From Siphonodentalium dalli (lineage: Eukaryota; Mollusca; Scaphopoda; Gadilida; Siphonodentaliidae): a DNA stretch of 64,000 nucleotides. The DNA is taken from positions 260,926,077 through 260,990,076 of the forward strand of contig CP136061.1 in assembly GCA_032622095.1 (NCBI GenBank), written 5' to 3'. The position numbers and the translations under genes were made by a program. Below the pieces are notes generated by a model, which ran no database searches, was not told the origin of the DNA, and saw only the letters and a list, made by a program, of their open reading frames with translations. Numbering within the stretch: position 1 is the stretch's first letter; each line of letters starts with the position of its first letter. Shown here piece after piece: positions 10,958-23,543 of this stretch.

Positions 10958-12108
10958 TAGATCATGCCATGAATCTCTTCTCTGGCTAACGCCCGTAGAG
11001 GTCATATTCAACCAGTACAAAACCTTGGACCTTTTTGAAGTTTTGACAGGGAACCTTATAATGTTGAAAAATAACGCGGGGAAAATATTTCTTAGTTATT
11101 ATCTGTTCCTTAATAATGTACTTCACTGTAGGTGAAGGTCCCAACCCGAAATTCACGATATAAGTGAATTTGTGAGCGCGTTGCTTAAAATTGTTGAATT
11201 TTTCCTGGGTAATTAAATTAATGTTTTTTTTGCGAATTAGGCTGCTACAAATGACAGAAAAAACATGCAATTTGGAGTTGGGACCTTCACAGTATTAAGG
11301 AACAGATAACTACTAATAAATATATACCCCGCGTTATGTTTTTGACTTTACCAATTGAAAATCAGAACATCTAATCATAAATTATCAGTAGAACAAAAAT
11401 AGATGGACAAAAGAAACCACAAATTCCGCAGACATTTAAGGTTTGTTTTATGTGAAAACAGTCCTTGCAACGAATATCACTCCAGGATCCTATGTCAAAA
11501 GTTAAAAGATTTACGCGAGATTCACATCCCCAAATATTACTGGGAGAACCCTAACAAATAAATTCCATTGTTTACTCTCAATTCAATATTACTGGGAGAA
11601 CCCTAACAAATAAATTCCATTGTTTACTCTCAATTCAATATTACTGGGAGAACCCTAACAAATAAATTCCATTGTTTACTCTCAATTAAATATTTGAGCC
11701 TTCTTAAAAAAGGAAGCATATTTATAAAACTATCTTTAAAAAGGATACTACGTTAATATAAATTGCATCATGGATTACAATATAATTATGTGTATATGTA
11801 TTGTTATTGGTATCACTTATATGTTATGGGTGCCTTGATTTTAGTATGTATATATGTTATTACATGTTCCAACTTAACTGTTGCGTTTGCTAATAAACAA
11901 TCACAAGATTGCCTATCAAAACTTCAAAATGTTCCAAGAATTTGTGCTGGTAGAATATGATCTCCACGGGTGTTAGCCAGAATAGAGATTCATGGCATGA
12001 TCTACTGAACACCCGCATGGTGCCCCCACAGACACGACCAGACGACATCCAGTAATAGAGCCTTCTATTTGTGTGGGGCTCTCTATGGGAGATTCATGGC
12101 ATGATCTA
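10958..12108 (+). mobile_element. Long-TIR element (MULE-like by target duplication), copy 1
   Basis: The ends are inverted copies of TAGATCATGCCATGAATCTC, at 10958-10977 and ending at 12108. They are flanked by AATTACAGC (10949-10957) and ATTTACAGC (12109-12117), a 9-bp target duplication with one change. The TIR is long: 10958-about 11150 pairs with 11285-11349 plus 11912-12004. The right arm is therefore split by an insertion of about 560 bp, and the outer 20 bp occur twice, at 11985-12004 and 12089-12108. No transposase is present. The same TIR defines 36536-36957. Nine-bp duplications with long TIRs point to the Mutator superfamily. Confidence 0.8.
11350..11911 (+). repeat. Insertion inside the right TIR, with a 52-bp tandem triplication
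   Basis: The right TIR arm of copy 1 stops near 11349 and resumes near 11912, as judged against the uninterrupted copy at 36838-36957. The inserted DNA holds three almost identical 52-bp units starting near 11533, 11585 and 11637, each with ATTACTGGGAGAACCCTAAC. Ends of the insertion are not sharply defined. Confidence 0.65.
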
Positions 12109-12117
12109 ATTTACAGC

Positions 12118-14380
12118 GTACTAGTATGTGTGATTTAATTTTGATTGCTATCAGGAGTATGTCAATTTGTTCGTGTTTCCTTAAATGTTGTTAGTCAACT
12201 ATGTGTAGGATGAAGCATTAGTTGGCTGTATCATCCATTGTCTTTTATCGAATATAACATCTGTATTAGTAAATAAAGATAAATTACTCCACATACTGGT
12301 CAACTATGATCAATATGGTTTCATATCGCGAGCATATAATGCAAAACAAACTAGTGGGACAAGCTGATCCCCACCCTAGTCACAATATGGCCTGACCGCA
12401 TGCTTATCTCATAAAGGAGTACATTTACCTTCCCTCGTGCCGTGATCAGTTACCGCCAATGGAATGGGTTATAATTGTCGCGGCGATTCGTCTGAAATCT
12501 TAGCCACTAATCGCCACAACCCTATGAACAGCAGACGAACCGTTTCATTAAGAGGGGTACCCCTGCGGATGTTATAGCTGCGTTAGTTTTTCACAAATTT
12601 CATTAAAAAAACAAACAATGTTGCTAAATTGTCCAATGAGTTCAACCTAAAAAAAAAACATTAAAACATTAAATTAGAAAAAAAATTTTTTAAAAATGGA
12701 AAGTCTATTTTACTTTTCGAATAGCTTCTAGTGTATGATATAGCATGTTTCGAAAGTGCTCGTGGACAATGATATTCTGTTTCATATTGAATTGTCTATG
12801 CATTTATTGCACCGCCGTTTCTTATCTTTTACAAAACAACTATCGCCATTGGTGACACAAATGTGTACGAAAAATCATATTTGAGAACGCTCTTTATCGC
12901 AATGTGTCTGCAACTTTATGGAAGCAACCACATGAAGGCTATTCATCCGAGATGACCATAAAATAAATTTTGCTCGCCAAACAAAATCATAAAACAAGCT
13001 CTTTATATGGTATTTTGAAATCGATAGCTTGAAATCTCCCATTTATGGCACGTTCACATGACGATACAAATGTCAGGTATCCCCATGTGACTTACTGTAC
13101 TAAGGAAACAAATAATTCCGCAATATATCCGCACTGCTATTGTATCGCTATAGTGGTGTTGCGTGATCACATTGATTGATGATATAGAGGTATAATTAAT
13201 CAGGCATGAATTTGTTTTTCATTATTTGATTTGCAACCCTTGACTATCCATCACGGAGGAACCAGGACCCGTTGGGTCGACCAAGGTTCTGCCCTGTGTG
13301 ACAAAAGTTTGAAGTCTGAACCTGAATACCCTATCATCCGGACTGGTCTCCAAATCTCCAAAAGTGTTGGAAATATCCACATGAAACTTACCTAAATTTA
13401 GAAATTGTCCAACTGATGCCCATTTCAAACCAATATTTGACCAAAAGTAGGAAGATATATGCTGGCATAAAAACAACAAGTTCCAAATACATGACTGTTT
13501 GCAAGATCAAACTACGAGAACAATTTCAACTTATTTTTGGTGTGGAATTTCCAACTAAAATTGTGTCAGGTATGAAATGTCCAACTGTTGAAAAATGAGA
13601 CCATATTTTGGGGAGACATCCAAAGCCCCATGTCGCCACACCCCTGTGTGTTTGGTAGCCTGACACGGGCTATTAACCACAATACCAGGAACCATCCAGC
13701 ATATGCATGTACCATTAATTTATAACATCGGCAGGGGGCCGAATTTTTTTTACGAGACGTGAGGTGGGGGTGGGTGGGGTACCCGAGGCCGGAAACAGTT
13801 TTTGACCACTTTTTTTGTATTTTTTATTCATTTACATATTTTCAACCTTTTAAACATTTGTTTTTATCATATGACTCAATCATTATTTACGTTGGAAGTT
13901 ATGTCATAAATCAATTTCATATCAATTACTAATTCATATCACCTTCCGATAATTTGATTGGTTTGTTGACAAAAAGTGTGTTCTGATTGGCCGAATGGCA
14001 GCCGGGGGCCGAGCCGCATCTCTGACTAAAAGCGGGTCAAATTCGTGCGCGTCAAATACACGACTTAACGCGATGCCGAAATTCTTGCAATTATAATCTT
14101 GAAATATATAGTTTTGGACATTGTTATACGATAAATAGAATATGTAATTCGTATTTATCTAATAAACATACGATATAATGTCACAAACTGAGAACAGAAT
14201 AGCGCACTATATCTTCGCATGTATATTATTTCTGCTAGTTCACCGGGTGTAATTGGGCTTCCGGTGCAATTAAGTGACGTCACGTTAACCTTTTGCTGCC
14301 GATGTCATATAGCTATTTAGTTATTTGTGTGCGTTTTGGACATTTTAATCAATTTATAGGTGTCATATGATAAATAGAAT
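12118..14380. other. No gene recognised
   Basis: AT-rich with an A-rich tract at 12640-12700. Short ORFs at 13222-13479 and 13416-13598 overlap on opposite strands and show no domain. Around 13725-14010 the phrase GGGGGCCGA occurs twice, near G-rich sequence. Nothing supports a gene. Confidence 0.5.
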
Positions 14381-14520
14381 ATGAAATTAGTGTTTCTCTC
14401 ATATGATATTTATTAAACTCGTCACGAATTTTCAGTTTTCTCTCGCCGGAGGCTCGAGAAAACTGAAAATTCTAAGACTCGTTTCATAAATATCATATGA
14501 GAGAAACACTCATTTCATAT
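14381..14520. repeat. Inverted repeat (foldback), ~65-bp arms, 7-9 nt loop
   Basis: The left arm 14381-14445 (ATGAAATTAGTGTTTCTCTC, then ATATGATATTTATTAAACTC, then TTTTCAGTTTTCTC) pairs with the right arm 14453-14520. The loop is about GCCGGAG. A few mismatches and no coding content. It is probably a small foldback or MITE element. Confidence 0.9.
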
Positions 14521-16872
14521 CCTCTATATATGTTGTGGCTTGTTGCAATATGAGAAGCACTAATACATTCAATATTGTTATAATTACCCCCATAAGTTGA
14601 TATAAAATGGAAAAATAGTGAATATTGTGGGGGTGGGTCCCAACATTTTCATTGATTTGTTTTGCGCGCAATTTGTTTTTATTGTGTCTGTTTCAGCTTG
14701 CTTGGCAGTTTTTATATTGAAAATTGTTCACGGTGTAGTTCAATAAAAAAAATACTTCAGATAGCTCTAGGGTAGTGTGAACTTAATGCAGTCTGACAAT
14801 ATCAGCTAATCAGTGATACAATTATGGCCATGTGACCCTCAACACGGGGCAACTCATTTTATTTTTAACCCTTCGAACACTATGGCCCCAGAGCATTAGT
14901 AGCACCCTGGCGCAGTGCTCCCACTCGTTCAAATAACCGCCGGTATTCTCATAATGTATCAGAATAATGTATAGTTAATAATATATAGTAGACACAGGTA
15001 GACATATAATAGTAAATCAAGAGTACAGCCGGTATACTGTAAACAGAAGACCAAATTTGAGTTATCTTCCCTACACCAACACAATGACGTTACTCTTACT
15101 GTGACCTCGTCTCAACGGTCACATGTCACTCAAGTGCACATCCGTGTATATGGATTTGGCACTAAATTGACCATCCGCGTTCAAACTCAAAGGGTTAAAC
15201 ATTATTTTAGGCCTAGTCCTAAGTCGTAATGCGAGGTCGGGTCGGTGGTCATGCAGGCATACATAAAAGCTAATTCGTACACTGGTGCATATGCACATTT
15301 TCCTTGTTGGTATTACTATAGGCTCTAGGCCTACTAATTGATGCTGGTTGATGTCTGAAAAAAAGATTAATTTAATTTTGTGTAATTTTGTATTATATTA
15401 TAGGCCCTAACACTGGCCCTAGTTATTTGTTGTTGTCATTCCATGGGATTCAATTTATTTTTCATCTATTCACACATATGAATAGGCTGGGTTATAAATT
15501 TACCAATATAATCACATTATATTCTACCTTTGTTGATTGCTTAGAGTTCAATTTAGTTGAGATTATCGCTGATTACTGCTGATTATCGCATAATTATCAG
15601 CCAAGAAAATATGTGTCTTGCACATGTTTGTAAACGGGAAGTAACATATAATTTGGTCTTTTAAAGAAAGGACCAATATAGAGCGGTTGGACGTTTTTAC
15701 AGAGGGGACCAACATCTAGTTTTGGGGTTTTGGGGTGGGTGTCTAAAATTTATGAAAATAAAATGCAAGAAAGGGTGGGTGGGTGTAAACAAAATGGCAA
15801 TGTAAAAAAAAACACCCCTACGTCTCGCAACTTGTTTACGCCCACACCCCCCCCCCCCCATGACATCGGCTTGTATTTCCAAATAACATGACACTTTCTC
15901 ATTTCACTCGGTTTGGAAGGCATTTTATACATGAGTACAGCAACTTGGCGAGAGTTATATAATTTGTCAAATGTTTCGGATATAACTACAAAACCCTAAT
16001 CGAAACAAGAGTTATATCTTAAATATGGTAACTTGACCATAAGCCTTAATCCTCCATGTACCGAGCCATTCCTTCGTTGGCTAATTATCCATGCAGTCAG
16101 TACTATGTAGATGTTCAATTCTGATGCTTGTATTCGACATGTGTCATGAAAGACTCATGTTAAATTGGGGGAATTGAATAAACAGGTATATATCCCACAC
16201 ACATATGAAAACTGAGAGAATACATTTGCATGTACCGGTACAAGACCTCCTTGTGTGCTATACATGTAATATAATACACCGAGTTGAATTTTAATTGACC
16301 CCACCGCCCATGTGACACAGAACTCGAACACGCCAAACATGTACCTGTGGCCAGGCCTACTGGTACCAGGATACTAGTAAATAAAGCACTGGAAGTATCA
16401 CATAAATCGAGCTCAATCATAGAACTAATCGACCTGTGCCGTCTTTGACAGATAAGCTTTGATAGACATACTAGTAATGTACTGTAACAACAGGGGGACA
16501 TTCTAGTTAATGGAGATACAGTGTTTGCGTGAGAATGTTTAATATTTTTGTTTGTAGAGATATTATTGAACTGCCGATATACCATTAAGAAGTAAATTCT
16601 GGTGCTAAGAAGTACTGTTTGCAAACAGCGGTGTTAACGATTAATCATAATACCTTAAAGTGCTAGGAGGTGGTACAGCAGTCGGCGGCGTTGTAGTTGA
16701 ACGCGGTTGGACGGAGTCAAGTACCGGTGGTCAGGTACGTTAGGGAGGGTAAATTAATTAGGGCATAGCTGTATGTATGTTAAACTAGTCTCTTGTGAAG
16801 TCTTGTGTAGTTTGGGTCACTAATAAGATATTTAATACATGTTGTGTATAACGTTCGTTCTTATCTGGATCC
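14521..16872. other. No gene recognised; poly-C run
   Basis: Contains a 13-nt C homopolymer at about 15847-15859. The ORFs of 60-154 aa at 15388-16624 are on conflicting strands and frames, without domains. I see nothing else I can support. Confidence 0.5.
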
Positions 16873-17240
16873 ACATATTAGTCAGGAGGCAAGCACCCCC
16901 AAATTTTTTTTTGCTAAACATTTTTAGTACCATATGCCAACATATCCTTGGTGGTAGAGTTTGGTCCGCTGATTAAAAAAAACATTGTTGGCAATTTTCT
17001 AATCCCATGTTAGAGGTCAAATGTCAAGGTCATATGTATAGGCGCCGTTCTGTCCTAGCCTGAATTTTTCAACATATAGCATGATATTTTTTTTAGTAAG
17101 AGCTATTGAGGAATGATGTATTGTACCAATGACCAGTGATGCATGGTAATCTGAATGCTGATGTGTCTATGTTCTTGTGTGGTTTCCTTAGCAACCGTTG
17201 CTATGCAATAGTTTTTCCATAGCAACCAGCCTCAAACGAT
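16873..17240 (+). repeat. Dispersed repeat, inverted partner at 24000-24372
   Basis: Shares TTAGTACCATATGCCAACAT, GTCAGGAGGCA, a GGTCAAATGTCAAGGTCA-like block and paired GTTGCTATGCAA / CCATAGCAAC motifs with the reverse complement of 24000-24372. Divergence is considerable. Confidence 0.7.
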
Positions 17241-17459
17241 CATTTTTGATCCATGTTATGACATCTAATACTGGAAATATGCGAATAGTTATACTTTGTG
17301 ATAATCTTGAGTGTGCGTGCATGAAAATACAAACATTTAGAGCACAACACGGTGAATAATGTGGAGTGTACGGTATGGCCCAACATAGTAGGCCTATGCT
17401 GTTACAATATCAAATTGGCTGCAATTTGGCACTAAATGCCAATAGTGGGGGTCACTTAG

Positions 17460-17775
17460 GGGTTGAATCGTGACTTTAGTGACTAAAGCATGAAACTTTA
17501 AAGATAAGTTGCTTATTCATAGGGAAAACTTTTTGGAGGGGGTGCCCGGGCGGAGTCCTGTGTCGGGATAAAATCGGGTTTCCATGGCAACGGCATAAAA
17601 TATTTGGAGAAAAATTGAAAAAGGCCAAACTTAAGAACCAACAAACCATGTGTTTGAAGAAATTGTGTTAACTTATAGTGTCAATAATGGTTTATCAAGC
17701 GGACTCAGTCACTTTGACATATATGGTCAAGGTCAATTGCTAAGGTCAAGGTCATTCGAAAAATGTGATATTTTT
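17460..17775 (+). repeat. Dispersed ~320-bp repeat, unit 1
   Basis: Begins near GTGACTTTAGTGACTAAAGC, contains ACTTTTTGGAG, GTTTCCATGGCAAC at 17578-17591 and ends near CTAAGGTCAAGGTCATT. The direct partner is at 18022-18325. GTTTCCATGGCAAC matches the RFX X-box half-site pattern. Confidence 0.8.
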
Positions 17776-18021
17776 GTCTATTTTTTATAGTTTTCGCTAC
17801 CCCGGGTGCGTTATTCATAAAAGCAATCGCTACAAAAAGTAGGCCGCAATCAGTGTTTAATTTGTTATATGATGCATTTGGCATAATACGGTCACTGTCA
17901 CATGTGACAGCATTCAGTTGATACACAATCACATTTTAAGTACTTTTTATAGTATTTGTGGCAGTACATAAGTCACGATACATTACCCTTAAGAGACCAT
18001 CAGACCAAAATAAATATGATT

Positions 18022-18325
18022 TTGTGACTTTAGTAACTAAAGCATGAACCTGCATCATATGTGTTACTTAGTTTTAGTGGAAACTTTTTGGAGCTGGTGC
18101 CCAAGTGAGGGGTCGTGTGTCAGTAAGCAATATGGTTTCCATGGCAACGGCATCAAATACAATGTATTTGGAGAAAAGTTGAAAACGTCCACTGTTGGCA
18201 ATCCGATTAGCCTTGTGTTTGAAAACATTATATGAACTGATAGTACCATTAATGGTCAATCAAACGCATTAGGCCATAGGACATATATGGTCACAGTCAA
18301 TTTCTAAGGTCAAGGTCATTGGAAA
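18022..18325 (+). repeat. Dispersed ~300-bp repeat, unit 2
   Basis: Direct diverged copy of 17460-17775 with the same order of blocks. GTTTCCATGGCAAC is preserved at 18135-18148 and CTAAGGTCAAGGTCATT near the end. ORFs at 18044-18259 on both strands fall inside it and are not genes. Confidence 0.8.
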
Positions 18326-18744
18326 TTTGATATACCTTTTATAAACTTTCTCATATTCCACTACCACTAGCGCATGTTCAAATACCCAAGCAAGCCATGG
18401 TATGATGGGATCTGCTACTAAATGACAATGGGGTATAGCAAAACAGCTGCGACATCAGGCAGTGTGCAATGTTGTGAATATATTGAGTGGCCTATGGCAC
18501 CATGGATTGAGGGAATATGATGCTTTGAGGCTTAGGATTTGGTGAAAAGGCTGCTGGCGTAATGTGAGGCCGCAGCCGTGGACTATTTATACAAGCTAGT
18601 CAATTAATGACTGTTGAGTCGCTCACACGAAATTCAATGCAAAGACTGAGAAGACTCTGACTCTGAAGATCACGACAGTTAGTACATGTCGATATCAATT
18701 AAGAACAAGTAGTCCATTGAGCAGTGGGTGTCAACCTTGAAACT

Positions 18745-19130
18745 TTCAATTGGATACCCAATTTGAACCAATACCCCAAGACCTCCTTACCAAATATAAG
18801 CAGAATAGGCCTGATGGTTATTGAGGTGTTTTATGAATTACTATAGAGGGAACGAGTTATGTCCCTGGGTCTACCCTTATTTGACCTGGTGATCCCATTT
18901 GAACAAATCTGAATCACTGTCACACAATGACTCTCCATACCAAATATAAGCTGAATATAGGTCGATGGTTCTTGATAAGAAGATATTTTAACAATTATTA
19001 TGGATAGAAAAGTTTTTTTCCTGGCTCCGCCCTTGTTGTATTCCTGTCACTCAATGACCATCCATACCAAATATAAGCTAGATAGCCCCGATGGTTCTTG
19101 AGATGTTTTAAGAATTAATATGGGACATTA
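18745..19130 (+). repeat. Tandem repeat, ~140-170-bp unit, ~2.5 copies
   Basis: CCATACCAAATATAAGC recurs at about 18795 (variant), 18935 and 19060, each followed by a GATGGTTCTTGA-like block and a GTTTTA(A)GAATTA block. Confidence 0.75.
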
Positions 19131-19599
19131 TTATTTCATGCATCGGGCGTCTCTCGAGACATGCTTGATTGACCCATGGTCTGTTATTCGGATGCCAAGA
19201 AGTGCAAGGCGATTAATTCTAACGTGAATTCGTGCGTTAACCATTAGCGCGCTGCGCGTTATTTGTTTCTATTGTTTTTTAACATGTTTTGTTGCATTGT
19301 TATTTGAACATCCTTCGTTTATTTTCACGTGACATAAATCGGAATGCTATCTACTATTATACTGCACGGGGATTTGACGACTGTATAAGAAATTTAATTC
19401 GAACATGAATCCTACGAGGTGTTTGTTTATATCGGTGTTTAACATGTTATTTAATATCGTGTAGTGAACTTTTTCATTTAGTTATACGTGACAAATATCG
19501 GCATATTATATTCTAAATGAATTGGGATGGTAATTATTAAATATTGCATCTTTTCTGATAGAACAGCTATTCCACCAAAATTTATGGTGATATCGATAG

Positions 19600-20420
19600 C
19601 ATATCCCTGTCGAGAGGTCTATACTTCAATTAGGGATTGGGTGTCCCCTGAGACAGTGAACATTAGCCTTTTTCGTTTGCCACCTTCTTTTTGAAAAGTT
19701 CAATAGGATTTCGCGAACAACCCCATCTATAAAAAAAAGTGTATTGCCTTATATAATACATTTTCCCACACCATGCATCAGCTAATATGGAAAGCATATA
19801 ATTTCAGTTCGTGACGTGTTTAAGACTTCAAATGGGATAGTGGGGTCCTCAAAACAGAACATTCTCCTTTCGTATTTGCCAGCCACTTTTTTGTAAAAAT
19901 GCCCCAGGATTTCGGAGGAACAACCCATCCATACCAATTGTATGTTTCCCAATAGCATTACCTTTCATTCACACAGCCAGCTAATTTGAGAATATATAAC
20001 TTCAGTTTATGGTGCGTCCGAAATATTAAATGGGTTAGAATGTCCTCCAATAACAGTGAGAATTCGCCTTTCTCGTTCACCAGCCGCATTTTGTGAAGTA
20101 TCCCAGACAGTCGGAGCATCCTTTCAGTTCGTAGTGTGTAGACTTCAAATGGGATAGGAGCATCAAAACAAAGAAACTTCACATTTCGTATTTTCCAGCT
20201 GCCTTTTGTAAAGTGCCCTAGTTTTCTGGAACCACCCATACAAATTCTATATAATCCATGACAACACTATCTTTCGTTCACTCATTTAATATTGGGAGCA
20301 TATACCTTTCAGTTTGTGGTGTATTTAAGACTTTAAATGGGGTAGGCGGCCGTAAAAAAACAAAGGAAATTCAACTTTCTTATTTGCCAGCCGCCCTTTT
20401 TAAACTACCCTATATGATAT
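19600..20420 (+). repeat. Degenerate tandem array, ~200-230-bp unit, ~4 copies
   Basis: Repeated order: CTTCAAATGGGATAG, CAAAACAGAACATT, CCTTTCGTATTTGCCAGC, TTTTGTAAA, CCATACCAATT and TTTCATTCAC-CAGCTAAT. Copies begin near 19620, 19830, 20025 and 20145-20330. The 93-aa minus-strand ORF at 19958-20239 lies in the array and is not called. Confidence 0.7.
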
Positions 20421-21190
20421 TATTACATTTTATACTTGACAAATATAATCTGAAAAATGACACGAGTTAATCAAAAGGGATGGGAGCGCAAGTTATTCAA
20501 CTTAAAGTATTGCTCCTCTCCCTTAACAATATTGAAACGCATAATAATATTTATATATTGTATTATGTTTGGTCTCAAAGTTTGCTTAGTTGGAATGTAG
20601 TACCTAAAAAGGGGATCGAGATCCAGGGTGAGGTCTGGAGTTGTGAGTGGACACATACCACGGAGGGGATGTAGGTCCTATGGCGAGATGAGCCGAGACT
20701 TTTGATAACGATATGGGCGAATACATAGGCGAAGATATAGGCTTATTGGGATTTTGAAAGTTTTACGTCAATGAGATCTACCTGCGTGCTGCTAAACAAT
20801 TTATCATTTAGAGTATTGAATACGTTGCTTTGACCGACGAGGATATTTTCAACCCTATCAACAAAACATTCTATTTAGCCATTTCTTCAAATAATTGACA
20901 CTGGAAGAAAAATTGCAAAGCGTCGTCAATATAAAACCCGCATTGACAGTGAAAATATAGTTTCCAAGTTTAACAAAATTTAACATATCTATTGTGACTC
21001 ACTATATAAATGAAGAATCGTATGCACAGCGGGTTATAAATATGAAATATGTTGAGCGCATCTGCACTGCCTCTCAACAATGTCACAATAATCATGTTTT
21101 AACAGCCGCTTGGTTGTCTGATAAACAAATCCAAATACAAGTTCGCAACCAGTATACACATACGGAAGAAGTAGAGACAATTGTATAAAT
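20421..21190. other. No gene recognised
   Basis: Short ORFs (20480-20674, 20994-21188, plus) show no domain, no splice context and no similarity that I can name. Confidence 0.45.
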
Positions 21191-21199
21191 GTTGGCCAA

Positions 21200-21540
21200 G
21201 TATCAGCAATGTGTCTATTGAACAGCCTCTATAAGATATCTCCACACAACTTTAAAAGATAACATCAATTTCCTCAGTAGTTCTGAACATGAATAGATAT
21301 AATTTAAACATTATTACATGAAGCACAATTCCGTGGATTTGGTATGTAGATGGTATTTAAGTACGCACAATTTCAATATTTGGTCCAATGATTTTTCACA
21401 GAGCTTTGCTTCAACTTATACAATAATTCGCAGTTAACAAGTATCAACAATGTGTCTACTGAACAGCCTCCATCAGATATCTGAACACCACTTTGAAAAA
21501 TAACGCCCATTTGCTCAGTAGTTCTGAGCTTCTCGTAAAT
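21200..21540 (+). repeat. Direct repeat pair of ~95 bp, ~235 bp apart
   Basis: CAATGTGTCTATTGAACAGC at about 21207 and CAATGTGTCTACTGAACAGC near 21444. Both continue with AGATATCT, an AACxxCACTTTGAAA-like block and CTCAGTAGTTCTGA. Confidence 0.8.
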
Positions 21541-21559
21541 ATGTTCAAGTATGAACACA

Positions 21560-23040
21560 GCCAGGAGGTCGATGACTTACACATACTCGAGCCAAAACGT
21601 CCGCTATTAAGAAGTCTGAACAAGGAAGTTCATAATATTGAAGCAAAATAATTGTTGCTTGATTTCTTGAAGCGACATTCAAATTGACGTACGTGATACT
21701 TGTGAAAATGGGAGAGTCACTCGTTTCTATTCCCAAACGATTTCGTTAAACAACTGTGATTCAGACTCAAAACACTCTTGTGTCGAAGTGCTCCAAACCT
21801 AATCATCACGCCGGTGGTTGCACTTTCTTTGAATCATAGCACATATTTCCTATACAATGGAGATAATAGCTCGGTAGCGAGCTAAATTTTGTGCCCCTCT
21901 CCTCATCCCTGACGGGGACGACGCCACAATGCAACATATGTATCCCTAAACCACAGCATGATACTCTTACCTATACCACGGAGATGACCAAATATAAGTT
22001 TGGTAGAAACCGCCAACAATAAAAGTGTGCATTAACTCTGAGGCAATTTTTACCACCGTCCCTGATTCGAGCGGTGCGCCATTTATGTATCTGTAAACGA
22101 AGTATTACAATTCTATGTACTAGAGACCTTTCTCAAAATCACGAATACGATTACGGATGGAAATATCACACCAGTATACGGCCAAAATTAGATTTTTACG
22201 CACGGGGGTTCTTATGTGAGACGTAATATACCCCACGCAGTTAATTATGTGCAGATGTTTCAATAATTAGCTTAGGGACGCTCTAACATTCTCCGTTCTT
22301 ACAGAATTACCTGTTATCAATAAAATATGTTGTTGTAACTGGGATATGGAAGCCTAAACATATATGTAATCAATGAAACAGCATCTCTGGACACCCCTGT
22401 CCGTACACGATTTATATCGGGTCACATTAAGATCAATTAGAAAATTGTAAAGTCGTTATCAAAAATATGTAATTTTTCGACCAAAACGTGTTTGGGGGAG
22501 GGGTAGCTAAAATCAAGTATCTCGCAAACTGTTCAAACTTTCTGTTAACTACTTTATCCGTATGCTTGCTAGATAACTACTGCACCGCATTGATTAAATA
22601 TGTTGGCGTTATTACAATATACGTTTAAATGCAGCAGAAAATAAACGATTCGGCTCCAAATGGCAGGAAAATCCAAATTTACCAACACTTTTTCCTATAA
22701 AGTAGAGGTATGGTATGATGTGGCAATATTAACACAAACAATCTTGGCAAATAAGTTAGAACTTCGCCACATCGTTCGCCTGACCAAAATCGTTAATTTC
22801 TGGAAAAAGTGACTAGTGGGTATCTTTCATCGTCGATTTGACAATAGCCACCACCAATTCCGATATTTTTCACTATCAATTTCGTGAACAATATATGTTT
22901 CAACTTGTTCTACTGTGGGTAGGGGTACCCGGCCACTTTTCGCGTTTGGTCGCTGCGCTATTTAGTCTCAGTATATTATATTATTATCCATCCCTTAACT
23001 AACACCATTTCCGATTGGGCAAAAGCCGCCACGTGATAGT
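21560..23040. other. No gene recognised
   Basis: Unique-looking AT-rich DNA. No ORF with a domain, and no repeat that I can match within the window. Confidence 0.5.
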
Positions 23041-23115
23041 CCTGGAAAAAGTAATATTGGACTCCCGAAAGTCATATTGGACTCCCGACTGTACAATGTG
23101 ACTTTTCATATTGGA
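23041..23115 (+). repeat. Cluster of ATATTGGACTCC repeats
   Basis: ATATTGGACTCC occurs three times at about 23051-23120. The same motif sits at the centre of the palindrome 270 bp to the right, so the two are probably related. Confidence 0.7.
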
Positions 23116-23385
23116 CTCCGTGACGTCACGAATTAACTCTATTGCGAAATGAATCGGTGAAATTGTGATGCGCGCGCAACATTGATGGATTTTAGCAGAC
23201 GTTTCACTTCCGGATTGAGTTTTTTCTCACTTCCGTGTTTACTTTTCCAAATCATGCTTTCTGATGATCAATATACGGTACAGGCTTTTATAGAGAATTA
23301 ATTGCCGACAAATACCAAAAATAACCACAAAAAGTTTTATTTCCAAAATTTGGATAAACATATAGATGGATAATAAAAATGTCAC

Positions 23386-23543
23386 TATACAATGTTGTGT
23401 ACAGTATGAGTTTTTCTTGTACTCGTCCAGGTTGTGGTAAAAAGTCATATTGGACTCGACACTGGCGTGTCTCGTCCAATATGACTTTTCACCACAACCT
23501 GGACTCGTACAAAAAAAACACATACTGTACACAACATTGTATA
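23386..23543. repeat. 158-bp near-perfect palindrome
   Basis: The left arm starts TATACAATGTTGTGTACAGT and the right arm ends ACTGTACACAACATTGTATA. The inner stem carries GTCATATTGGACTCGAC opposite GTCGAGTCCAATATGAC-like sequence, with only a few unpaired bases at the centre (ACTGGCGTGTC). Arms are about 75 bp. The overlapping ORFs on both strands (23239-23656) are consequences of the palindrome. It fits a foldback element, or a replication-slippage product of a single-stranded hairpin. Confidence 0.95.

Noticed and set aside
15847-15859. Poly-C run as a regulatory element
   Set aside because: A simple homopolymer without further context; nothing supports a function.
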